Assembly: GCF_022761115.1 (NCBI RefSeq)
Contig: NZ_JAKWJS010000001.1
Span: forward strand, 620,001-684,000
Origin: Dyella sp. RRB7
GTDB taxonomy: Bacteria > Pseudomonadota > Gammaproteobacteria > Xanthomonadales > Rhodanobacteraceae
DNA length: 64,000 nucleotides
Direction: 5' to 3'
Shown: piece by piece, positions 22,028 through 29,124 of the stretch
Layout of the letters: every line of letters starts with the position of its first letter
Position numbering within the stretch: the first letter of the stretch is position 1
Notes under the pieces: model-generated
Databases searched by the model: none
What the model was told of the DNA's origin: nothing
The model's input: the letters and a program-made list of their open reading frames with translations, nothing else
Position numbers and translations under genes: made by a program

Positions 22028-22855
22028 ATGCCGTCCATCAGCTTTGAATTCTTTCCACCCAAGACCGACGAACAACGCGCGCAGCTCGATCAGGCCGCCA
22101 CCATCCTCAAACCGCTTTCACCGGAATACGTGTCGGTGACCTTCGGTGCCGGCGGATCGACCTTGAGTTACACCGGCGAGACCGTGCACCGGCTGCATAG
22201 CACGCATGGCTTGAACGTCGCGCCGCACCTGTCCTGCGTGGGTGGCACCAAGGCCGAATTGGCCGAGCTGCTGGACAGTTACCGGGCGGCCGGCTATCGG
22301 CGCATCGTGGCGCTGCGCGGCGACCTGCCGTCGGGCATGGCCACCCCGGGCGACTTCCGCTATGCGGCTGAGCTGGTGCGTTTCATTCGCGAACATTCCG
22401 GCGATCACTTCCACATCGAAGTGGCGGCCTACCCCGAAACCCACCCCCAGGCGGACGACGCCCTGGCCGACCTGCGCCACTTCAAGGCCAAGGTCGACGC
22501 CGGCGCGAACGGGGCGATCACCCAATACTTTTTCAACGCGGATGCCTATTTCCGCTTCGTCGACGATGTCCGTCGCCTGGGCGTCACGGTGCCGATCGTG
22601 CCGGGCATCATGCCGATCTCCAATTTCTCGCAGCTCAAGCGCTTCTCCGATACGTGCGGCGCCGAGATCCCGCGCTGGATCGTCAAGCGCATGCAGGCTC
22701 ATGGTGACGATGCCGCTTCGATCCGCGAACTGGGCGCCGATGTGGTGGCGCAACTTTGTCGCCGCCTGCTCGACGGCGGAGCGCCGGGGCTGCATTTCTA
22801 TACCTTGAACCGCGCCCACGCGACGCGCTTGATCCTCGACCGGCTGCACGGTTAA
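22028..22855 (+). CDS. metF: Methylenetetrahydrofolate reductase
   Basis: About 275 residues. It reduces 5,10-methylenetetrahydrofolate to 5-methyltetrahydrofolate with FAD, supplying methyl groups for methionine synthesis in the cytoplasm. Typical segments are SFEFFPPKTDEQ at the start, VTFGAGGST, the folate/FAD region VALRGDLP, ITQYFFN and PGIMPISNF. ATG 22028 follows GGGAC at a reasonable distance. Together with ahcY it serves the methionine/SAM cycle, but here the cco cluster lies between them. Confidence 0.96.
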   Translation: MPSISFEFFPPKTDEQRAQLDQAATILKPLSPEYVSVTFGAGGSTLSYTGETVHRLHSTHGLNVAPHLSCVGGTKAELAELLDSYRAAGYRRIVALRGDLPSGMATPGDFRYAAELVRFIREHSGDHFHIEVAAYPETHPQADDALADLRHFKAKVDAGANGAITQYFFNADAYFRFVDDVRRLGVTVPIVPGIMPISNFSQLKRFSDTCGAEIPRWIVKRMQAHGDDAASIRELGADVVAQLCRRLLDGGAPGLHFYTLNRAHATRLILDRLHG

Positions 22856-22883
22856 GCGACACGGGCGAGCGTAAGCTCGTCCG

Positions 22884-23480
22884 ATGATTCGCCACTGGCT
22901 GCCACTATTGCTGTTCGTGTTGCCGCTGGGCGCACTGGCCCAGGACGGTATCCACCGCTGCATCGGGCCCGACGGCAATCCGTTGTTCACGGATCAGCCC
23001 TGCGCGGTACTTCAGGCGACGCCCGTGACGACGCCCCCTGCAGGTGCACAGCCACCGCAGGGAGACCTCGCCCCCACGATGACCGCGCCCGCGCCGGTGT
23101 CATGCGCCACCACGGTGGCCGAGCTGCGCCAGGGCATGCTGCAGGCATTCGCCGCCCGCAACCCGAACCGGCTGGCCGGCTTGATGCTGTGGAACGGGTA
23201 CGGCCGTGATGCCGTGGTGGCCGATATCCGCGCCTTGGGCAGCCTGATGCAACGGCCATTGCTGGACATTGGCGAGGCCGGGGACGAGTCGGGCGAGCCC
23301 GCTCACGCCAACGATATCGACAGCCCGGGCCTCACACCGGCCGTTCCATCTGCAACGCCAGCCGGGAGTGGGCAATTGGTGGTGCGTACCGCCACCGACG
23401 ATGGCAGTGGTGCTTCGCGCGAGACCCGCTTCGACGTGGTACGCCGGTCTGGCTGCCTGTGGCTGCGGGGTTCAGGCTGA
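22884..23480 (+). CDS. DUF4124-type secreted protein
   Basis: A 198-residue protein with a clear signal peptide (HWLPLLLFVLPLGALAQ) and then a DUF4124-like segment, IHRCIGPDGNPLFTDQPC, the pattern found in many small proteobacterial envelope proteins. A Pro-rich linker and a domain of about 130 residues starting SCATTVAELRQGM follow; I do not recognise that domain. Four mature Cys suggest two disulfides. It begins 28 bases after metF and may be cotranscribed. Function is unknown. Confidence 0.75.
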   Translation: MIRHWLPLLLFVLPLGALAQDGIHRCIGPDGNPLFTDQPCAVLQATPVTTPPAGAQPPQGDLAPTMTAPAPVSCATTVAELRQGMLQAFAARNPNRLAGLMLWNGYGRDAVVADIRALGSLMQRPLLDIGEAGDESGEPAHANDIDSPGLTPAVPSATPAGSGQLVVRTATDDGSGASRETRFDVVRRSGCLWLRGSG

Positions 23481-23574
23481 CATCGCCCGTCGCTATGCTC
23501 TCACGTCCGGGCGTGTGAGCTGTCGCCAGCGCCTCCGGGTTATCATGTCGCGATTTTGTCCCCGGAGAATCGAC

Positions 23575-24492
23575 ATGGCGCAGCAATACCCCGACTGGAT
23601 CTGGCAGAACGGTGCCATCAAGCCCTGGCAGGAAGCGACCACCCATGTGATGGCGCATGCGCTGCACTACGGTTCGTCGGTGTTCGAAGGCATCCGCAGC
23701 TACGCCACGCCCGATGGCGCGGCGATCTTCCGCCTGACGGACCACCTCAAGCGCCTGTACCAGTCGGCCAAGATCTACGACATGGCGCTGCCCTATTCGC
23801 AGGACGAGCTGGCCGCCGCCTGCCGCGAAGTGGTGCGCAAGAACGGCCTGAGCGCCGCCTATCTGCGCCCGGTGGCCTACCGTGGCCTCGGCGGTTTCGG
23901 CCTGTCGGCCGAGACGCCGATCGATGTGGCCGTGGCCGCCTGGCCGATGGGCCCTTATCTCGGTCCCGAGGCGCTGGAGAACGGCATCGACGCCTGCGTG
24001 TCGAGCTGGCAGCGCTTTGCGCCCAACACCATCCCGGCGGGCGCCAAGGCCGGCGGCAACTATCTTTCGGGTCAGCTGATCGCGCGCGAAGCGCGTCGCC
24101 TGGGCTTCGGCGAGGGCATCGCGCTGGCATCGAGCGGCCTGCTCAGCGAAGGCGCTGGCGAGAACCTGTTCCTGGTGTTCGATGGCGTGCTGCATACCAC
24201 GCCGGCCAGCGCATCGATCCTCGCCGGCATTACGCGTGACACGCTCAAGGTGCTCGCGCAGGAAGACGGCATCGAAGTGGTCGAGCGGGATATTCCGCGC
24301 GAGTACCTGTACCTGGCCGACGAACTGCTGATGTGCGGCACCGCGGCCGAAATCACGCCGATCCGCTCGGTGGACGGCAAGCAGATCGGCAGTGGCAAGG
24401 CCGGCCGCGTCACCCGTCGCCTGCAGGAGCTGTTCTTCGGCCTGTTCAGCGGCAAGACCAACGACCAGTGGGGCTGGCTGGAACCGCTCTAA
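23575..24492 (+). CDS. ilvE: Branched-chain amino acid aminotransferase
   Basis: About 305 residues of the fold-type IV PLP aminotransferase family. It makes the last transfer in leucine, isoleucine and valine synthesis. The PLP Lys is K158 in AGAKAGGNYL. SSGLLSEGAGENLFLV, ILAGITRDT and CGTAAEITPIRSVDG are conserved in IlvE and separate it from D-amino acid transaminase and PabC. The start follows GGAG at seven bases; the open frame further upstream overlaps the DUF4124 gene and is not family-like. Confidence 0.95.
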   Translation: MAQQYPDWIWQNGAIKPWQEATTHVMAHALHYGSSVFEGIRSYATPDGAAIFRLTDHLKRLYQSAKIYDMALPYSQDELAAACREVVRKNGLSAAYLRPVAYRGLGGFGLSAETPIDVAVAAWPMGPYLGPEALENGIDACVSSWQRFAPNTIPAGAKAGGNYLSGQLIAREARRLGFGEGIALASSGLLSEGAGENLFLVFDGVLHTTPASASILAGITRDTLKVLAQEDGIEVVERDIPREYLYLADELLMCGTAAEITPIRSVDGKQIGSGKAGRVTRRLQELFFGLFSGKTNDQWGWLEPL

Positions 24493-24507
24493 GCCCGCGC
24501 CATCGCG

Positions 24508-24535
24508 CATCCTCCCGGTGGAAGCCGGGAGGATG
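24508..24535. terminator. Hairpin between ilvE and the convergent kinase gene
   Basis: An 11-pair perfect stem (CATCCTCCCGG / CCGGGAGGATG) with a six-base loop lies midway between two convergent stop codons. It lacks a T-run on either strand, so it is a likely bidirectional terminator or transcript-end stabiliser rather than a classic intrinsic terminator. Confidence 0.65.
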
Positions 24536-24541
24536 ACCGCC

Positions 24542-25825
24542 TCAGGCAAACACGATGCTGGCAATCGCGCCGTTGGCGTCGGTGCGCGGCCGCATCGATA
24601 CATCCCAGCCATAGAGCTCGCACAGGCGGCGCACGATCGCCAGGCCCAGGCCGGCACCGCTGCCACCGGCGCCCTCGCCGCGCACGCCGCGCTGGAACAG
24701 GCGCTCCGCATCTTCCGGCTTGATGCCCGGGCCGGTATCGATGATCTCGATACGCTTGTCGCCCACGACGACGGTGACCTTGCCTTCGAGGGTGTACTTG
24801 ATGGCGTTGCCAATCAGGTTGGTCAGCGCCACCGACAGCACCGAGGCCGGCGCATTCACGTTGACCGGCTGCTTGACCACCAGTTCCACTTCCAGCGGCT
24901 TGTCGCGCATCTGTGGGCGTTGGCTCTCGATCACATCGCCGGCCACCTTGCCCACATCCGTGCTTTCGCCGCGCGTGGGGCCGCGCCGTTCCGCGCGCGA
25001 CAGCAGCAGCAGCGCCTCGATCAGCTCGGTCGCCTGGCGCGAGGCGCGCTCGATGCGCTTGAGCCGCTCACGCAACTTGTCGGTGAGGTCGGGCGAGCCC
25101 TGCAGCAATTCGGTGGTGCTGGAAATCACCGCCAGCGGCGTGCGCAGTTCGTGGCTTACATCGGAGTTGAATTCGCGGTCGCGCTCGACCATGGCGGTGA
25201 GCCGCTGCGAATACTCATCCAGCGCGAGCGCCAGCTCGCCGACTTCGTCGTCGGCAAAATGGGGAGCCAGCGGCTCGGCCTTGCCGCTCTTGCGGAAATC
25301 GCGCAAACGACGCGCCAGGTCGCTGACTGGCTTGAGCACCTTGCGCGATAGCCACAAGCCCAGCGCGAGCGACAGCAGGCCGAACAGGAATACCGCGCCG
25401 ATCACGCTGACCAGAAGTTGCTGCTTGCCCAGCTCCTCGCGTGAAACGTCATAGCGGATGAAGCTGATGATGCCGTTCTCGTGGAAAACCGCCAGCTTGT
25501 AGTGATGGCGCTGGCCATCCTGGTCGGTCTCGTAGATGTCGTGCACGCCGTTGGACAGGTTCTGCCAGGACAGCGGCGCCTTGTACAAGGTGCGATCGCT
25601 GAGCACGGTGCCGGTGAGCAGGCGCGAGCCGGCCGGCTCGCCCGGGTGGTCGTGGGCCTGCTGGTTGGCCCAGTGCGCATCGTCCATCAGGCTGGCGTTG
25701 ACCAGCTGATCCTCCACCCGCGCGCGGATGTTGAGCGCCGCGAACGCAAACAACGCGCTGAGGCCGAAGCCGAACAGCGCGAAGGAGACGACCAGGCGAA
25801 ACCTGAGCTTACGCCTGGACCGCAT
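24542..25825 (-). CDS. Membrane sensor histidine kinase (OmpR-system partner)
   Basis: About 427 residues. One helix near the N-terminus (LVVSFALFGFGLSALFAFAAL), a periplasmic sensor of about 110 residues, and a second helix (LLVSVIGAVFLFGLLSLALGLWL) lead into HAMP and the kinase core. Core motifs are H-box SHELRTPLAV, N-box NLIGNAIKYT, G1 DTGPGI and G2 GAGLGLAI. ATG 25825 is used; the longer frame begins with TTG. It overlaps the regulator gene by 17 bases. The pair resembles the ColRS/VgrRS group of xanthomonads, which responds to metals or envelope stress, but this is a loose likeness and the signal is unknown. Confidence 0.88.
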   Translation of the reverse strand: MRSRRKLRFRLVVSFALFGFGLSALFAFAALNIRARVEDQLVNASLMDDAHWANQQAHDHPGEPAGSRLLTGTVLSDRTLYKAPLSWQNLSNGVHDIYETDQDGQRHHYKLAVFHENGIISFIRYDVSREELGKQQLLVSVIGAVFLFGLLSLALGLWLSRKVLKPVSDLARRLRDFRKSGKAEPLAPHFADDEVGELALALDEYSQRLTAMVERDREFNSDVSHELRTPLAVISSTTELLQGSPDLTDKLRERLKRIERASRQATELIEALLLLSRAERRGPTRGESTDVGKVAGDVIESQRPQMRDKPLEVELVVKQPVNVNAPASVLSVALTNLIGNAIKYTLEGKVTVVVGDKRIEIIDTGPGIKPEDAERLFQRGVRGEGAGGSGAGLGLAIVRRLCELYGWDVSMRPRTDANGAIASIVFA

Positions 25826-26495
25826 CCGGTTCGACCATCCGATATCCAATACCGTGCCGCGTGTGGATCAGCGGCTTGTCAAACGGCTTGTCGATGGCTG
25901 CGCGCAGGCCATGGATATGCACGCGCAACGAATCGCTGTCGGGCAGCTCCTCGCCCCATACGCGCTGCTCCAGGTCCTGGCGGGTCACCACCGACGGGCT
26001 CGCCTCCATCAAGGCCTGCAGCAGCTTGAGGCCAATCGGGTTGAGCTGGATCGACTTGCCCTCGCGGGTCACCGTAAGCGTGTCCAGGTTGTAGGTGAGA
26101 TCGCCCACCTTCAGCACGCGGCTCTGCGGCCCCTTGCCGCGACGAGCCAGCACTTCCAGGCGCGCGGAAAGCTCCTGCAAGGCAAAAGGCTTGGTCATGT
26201 AGTCATCGGCGCCCGACTCGAACCCGGTCAGCTTCTGCTCCAGCGCGTCGCGCGCGGTGAGCATCAGGATGGGGGTCTGCTTGTGCGCCTCATGACGCAG
26301 CTTGCGCGCCACGTCCAGGCCATCCATGCCGGGCAGGGTCAGATCGAGCACGATCACGTCGAAGTCATGCACCACAGCCAAGTGCAGGCCGGTGACGCCG
26401 TCGCCGGCGAAATCGACCACGTGGCCTCGATCTTCCAGATAATCGCCGATGTTGGTCGCGATATCGCTGTTGTCTTCGATCACCAGTACGCGCAT
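25809..26495 (-). CDS. OmpR/PhoP-family response regulator
   Basis: A 228-residue DNA-binding regulator. The receiver domain has acidic residues in VIEDNSD, the phosphoacceptor in VIVLDLTLPGMDG, the Thr of MLTARD and the Lys of MTKPF. The C-terminal winged helix contains the recognition segment DSLRVHIHGLRAAIDKPF and the RHGIGYRMV wing. ATG 26495 is preceded by GGAGG at four bases; residues further upstream are not family-like. It is cotranscribed with the overlapping kinase gene and is probably the PhoP- or ColR-like half of the system. Confidence 0.92.
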   Translation of the reverse strand: MRVLVIEDNSDIATNIGDYLEDRGHVVDFAGDGVTGLHLAVVHDFDVIVLDLTLPGMDGLDVARKLRHEAHKQTPILMLTARDALEQKLTGFESGADDYMTKPFALQELSARLEVLARRGKGPQSRVLKVGDLTYNLDTLTVTREGKSIQLNPIGLKLLQALMEASPSVVTRQDLEQRVWGEELPDSDSLRVHIHGLRAAIDKPFDKPLIHTRHGIGYRMVEPDAVQA

Positions 26496-26612
26496 GCGTC
26501 CTCCATACGCAGCCGGCATAGGGGCCGGCTGAGGTGGCAAGCTTAACAAGCTTGCGCGGTGGAAAGGGGCCCCGCCAGCCCCAAAGATGAACGGACGCGG
26601 GCGTTGGGCAAG

Positions 26613-26654
26613 AAAAAAGCCCAGGCGCGCCGACTCGTCGTCGTTCGCCTGGGC
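26613..26654 (-). terminator. Intrinsic terminator (minus strand)
   Basis: On the minus strand GCCCAGGCG and CGCCTGGGC form a nine-pair stem with an 18-base loop, followed by TTTTTTCTT. It ends transcripts of the small secreted-protein gene upstream and separates it from the two-component operon. Confidence 0.85.
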
Positions 26655-26787
26655 CCAAGCTACTGCCCCGATACCGTAATCTGCTGTCACCAGACCTTGC
26701 GGTTGAAGTGCCAAGCAAATTGCAGTGAAACCTTTATAGGGGTGTCACGGTTAGACCGCAGTTAACCCGTACTGACATCGACGTTAA

Positions 26788-27276
26788 CTAATTCCTGCCA
26801 CCCTTGGGAGTCTGTACCTGCTGCATGTCTTGCATATATCGCTGTGCCGAGCCGTTTTCTTGCTGGACCTCACGGTTAGTCCTGCACACCGTCTTGGGAA
26901 TATTGGAACCCATTGGCTTGACCTGCTCGCAAATCTCGCGATCAGCGTCATTCTTGGTCAGGATCGCGTTGACTTCGGACTGGTTGTTGTAAAGCTGGAT
27001 TTTGGATGGTGCATCCATGGCATCAACCGTGCCGAATTTGTCGTATAGCGATTGCATATTGCTCAGATCGCGACTGACCGTCTCTTGCTCGCTCTTATCA
27101 ACGAACTCAAAGCGCCCACCCGGTGCCATCTGCTGACGAACGTGATCCGCTACAGCGGCAAATTCGTCCTTGGTTTCAGCCTTTACATCAGGCTTGGCTT
27201 CCTTCGCTTGCGCCGTCGCCACTTGCAACAAAACCAACGTCGCCGTCATAAATGACAGCCAAAGTTTACGCTTCAT
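26788..27276 (-). CDS. Small secreted protein of unknown function
   Basis: A 162-residue protein with a Sec signal peptide (MKRKLWLSFMTATLVLLQVATAQA). The mature part is polar and helix-rich, with a pair of Cys in the segment ICEQVKPMGSNIPKTVCRT. That C...GSxxPxxxC pattern is shared by many uncharacterised small envelope proteins of xanthomonads. ATG 27276 has GGGAGG seven bases upstream. Codon use is noticeably less GC-rich than in the neighbours. It is monocistronic, with palindromes before it and a terminator after it. Confidence 0.7.
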   Translation of the reverse strand: MKRKLWLSFMTATLVLLQVATAQAKEAKPDVKAETKDEFAAVADHVRQQMAPGGRFEFVDKSEQETVSRDLSNMQSLYDKFGTVDAMDAPSKIQLYNNQSEVNAILTKNDADREICEQVKPMGSNIPKTVCRTNREVQQENGSAQRYMQDMQQVQTPKGGRN

Positions 27277-27315
27277 GCCTTTCCTCCCAACCTGCTCGTA
27301 CCCCCCCTCGGGGCA

Positions 27316-27350
27316 CATCCTGCAGGATGCCTTGGATACTAAACCCAAGG
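27316..27350 (-). promoter_or_regulatory. Tandem palindromes upstream of the small secreted-protein gene
   Basis: A perfect 14-base palindrome CATCCTGCAGGATG (27316-27329) lies directly next to an inverted repeat CCTTGG / CCAAGG (27330-27335 and 27345-27350). On the minus strand a TAGTAT that could serve as a -10 box lies within the second dyad. They could be operators or 5'-UTR hairpins. No family is recognised. Confidence 0.45.
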
Positions 27351-27377
27351 AATTGCAGGGTGAAAGTACCGATGGTT

Positions 27378-28298
27378 CTAGTCGACGCGCTTCGCCCGGC
27401 GGCGCACTTTGCTGGCTGTTACGCCGCTTGCCTCGGTCTCGAGAAGCTGAATGATCGACCCGGCCACATCTACACCGGTAGCGGCCTCGATGCCTTCCAG
27501 GCCTGGCGAGGCGTTGACTTCAAGGATGAGAGGACCACGCTTGGAGCGCAGCATGTCGACACCCGCCACGCCCAGGCCCAGGGCGGCCGCGGCTTCAACG
27601 GCGATACGGCGCTCCTCCGCGCTCAGCGTGGCCGCGCTGGCCGTGCCGCCACGATGCAAATTGGCGCGGAACTCGCCGGGGCTGGCCTCGCGCTGCATGG
27701 CCGCAACCACTTTCTTGCCGACCACGAAACAACGCAGGTCGCTGCCCTTGGCTTCGGCGATGAATTCCTGAACGAGGAAATTGGCGTAAAGCCCGCGGAA
27801 TGCCTCGATGACACTCTGCGAGGCGCTCTTCTTCTCAGCCAGCACCACGCCGGTGCCTTGGCTGCCCTCGTTGAGCTTGATCACATGCGGCGGATCGCCA
27901 AGCATGGCCAGCACATCGGCAGTGTCGTCGGGATTGTCACCAAACACGGTCGCGGGCATATCCAGGCCCTGGGCCGAGAGGATTTGCAGGCAGCGTAGTT
28001 TATCGCGCGCACGCAATACCGCGTCGGACGAATTGGGGGTGTACACGCCCATCATTTCCAGCTGACGCAACACGGCTGTGCCATAGAACGTACTGGTGAC
28101 GCCAATGCGCGGAATCACCGCGTCGATGCCCTTGAGCGCCTTGCCCTTGTAGCGGATGGACATGTTGCCCGGCGCAATGCGCACGTAGCAGCGCAGGGGA
28201 TCGAGCACGCGCACCACATGGCCACGCTCGCGTGCCACATCGATGAGACGCTGGGTGGAATAAAGGCGGGCGTTACGGGAAAGGATGGCGATCTTCAT
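27378..28298 (-). CDS. rimK: Ribosomal protein S6 glutamate ligase RimK
   Basis: A 306-residue ATP-grasp enzyme that adds glutamates to the C-terminus of ribosomal protein S6. Visible features are [15 protein letters not shown] at the start, the central ATP-grasp motifs [17 protein letters not shown] and FLVQEFI, and the metal-binding [15 protein letters not shown] near the end. The true start is ATG 28298, which overlaps the rimB stop by four bases. The basic tail ([10 protein letters not shown]) is common in RimK. Confidence 0.94.
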   Translation of the reverse strand: MKIAILSRNARLYSTQRLIDVARERGHVVRVLDPLRCYVRIAPGNMSIRYKGKALKGIDAVIPRIGVTSTFYGTAVLRQLEMMGVYTPNSSDAVLRARDKLRCLQILSAQGLDMPATVFGDNPDDTADVLAMLGDPPHVIKLNEGSQGTGVVLAEKKSASQSVIEAFRGLYANFLVQEFIAEAKGSDLRCFVVGKKVVAAMQREASPGEFRANLHRGGTASAATLSAEERRIAVEAAAALGLGVAGVDMLRSKRGPLILEVNASPGLEGIEAATGVDVAGSIIQLLETEASGVTASKVRRRAKRVD

Positions 28299-28750
28299 GA
28301 AACACCCAGGGCCCCGACCGTCAACGGTCGCGGCTGTGTATAGGAAAGCGCAGGATCCACGGCGAAACGGCCATGTAGCGCAGTGCGGCCCAGCAACATG
28401 GGAAACAGCATATGTCGCCGATCGGTCAGATTGATGTCCACCGGGAAATGGTGCCCCGCCAGTAGCACCTCGGTACGGATGAACCAGCGCAAGGTACGTC
28501 GGCCGCCGGTATCGGTCACCGCGCGTCGATCCAGCGCCGGCGACTCGCACGATACGTTGACGCGGTGACGTCCACCCACGTTCACATCAAAACGCAACCA
28601 CGTTTCACCGTCACGCTCAAAGGTCTCCAGCGTATCCACATGCAGCGAGCTGCTGCGCGCACCGGTGTCGAGCTTGACCTTGAGCAGGGGGATGCCGAGT
28701 GTCGGCAAAGCCAGCCGCTCCCGCCAGCCGAGGGTGATCACATCCGCCAT
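28295..28750 (-). CDS. rimB: Retropepsin-like aspartic protease RimB (ATP-dependent zinc protease family)
   Basis: A 151-residue protein of the COG4067 family. The retropepsin-type active site [12 protein letters not shown] lies near residue 26, and RMTDRxx/[10 protein letters not shown]-like segments ([18 protein letters not shown]) follow. The same pair occurs in pseudomonads, where RimB modulates RimK-dependent S6 modification. The four-base overlap with rimK supports joint function here. No rimA gene is visible next to it. Confidence 0.85.
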   Translation of the reverse strand: MADVITLGWRERLALPTLGIPLLKVKLDTGARSSSLHVDTLETFERDGETWLRFDVNVGGRHRVNVSCESPALDRRAVTDTGGRRTLRWFIRTEVLLAGHHFPVDINLTDRRHMLFPMLLGRTALHGRFAVDPALSYTQPRPLTVGALGVS

Positions 28751-28808
28751 TATCAGCGCACGCCGCAGGGTTACGTGAAAGGGAGCTCGGTGGGGTGGGG
28801 AGCCGGGT

Positions 28809-28882
28809 TGGAGCGGGTGAAGGGAATCGAACCCTCGTCAGTAGCTTGGGAAGCTACAGCTCTACCATTGAGCTACACCCGC
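28809..28882 (-). tRNA. tRNA-Gly (anticodon CCC)
   Basis: The minus strand folds as a complete cloverleaf: acceptor GCGGGTG/CACCCGC, D-arm around AGCTCAATGGTAGAGCT, anticodon arm GTAGC-TTCCCAA-GCTAC with anticodon CCC, and a T-arm with GGTTCGATTC. The 3' CCA is encoded at 28811-28809. It reads GGG glycine codons. Confidence 0.97.
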
Positions 28883-28893
28883 AGCGCCCGGCG

Positions 28894-28923
28894 ATGGTAA
28901 CCCGGGACTGCGGACTTTTGAAA
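28894..28923 (-). promoter_or_regulatory. Likely tRNA-Gly promoter
   Basis: On the minus strand TTTCAA (28923-28918) and TACCAT (28899-28894) are 18 bases apart. Transcription would begin about five bases before the tRNA 5' end. The boxes match the consensus only in part. Confidence 0.45.
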
Positions 28924-29002
28924 CCGTCCGCGCAACCCAACACCGGATGAACCGGACATGGCGGCCCGCTGAATCATCCGGGGCAACCGGCCGCCCGGGT
29001 TA

Positions 29003-29033
29003 TTGCCCAGGGAGGATCGCCGGTCCGCATAAT
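29003..29033 (+). promoter_or_regulatory. Possible promoter of the FecR/DUF6600 gene
   Basis: TTGCCC (29003-29008) and CATAAT (29028-29033) are separated by 19 bases, about 90 bases upstream of the start codon. The spacing is longer than ideal. Confidence 0.35.
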
Positions 29034-29124
29034 GCGCCCGTCGGCGCCCCATGGCGCCCAAGCGTTTTAATGGACGACGAAACTTGCCCGCGCGACGTCG
29101 TCGCGCCCTGCCCCGGAGAACTCG

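Noticed and set aside
25809-26495. Naming the OmpR-family pair as phoPQ or colRS
   Set aside because: The receiver looks similar to several members of the group; without alignment scores the exact name cannot be supported.
28809-28882. Integration site (attachment site) at the tRNA-Gly gene
   Set aside because: No integrase, no repeat of the tRNA 3' end and no foreign block are found near it.
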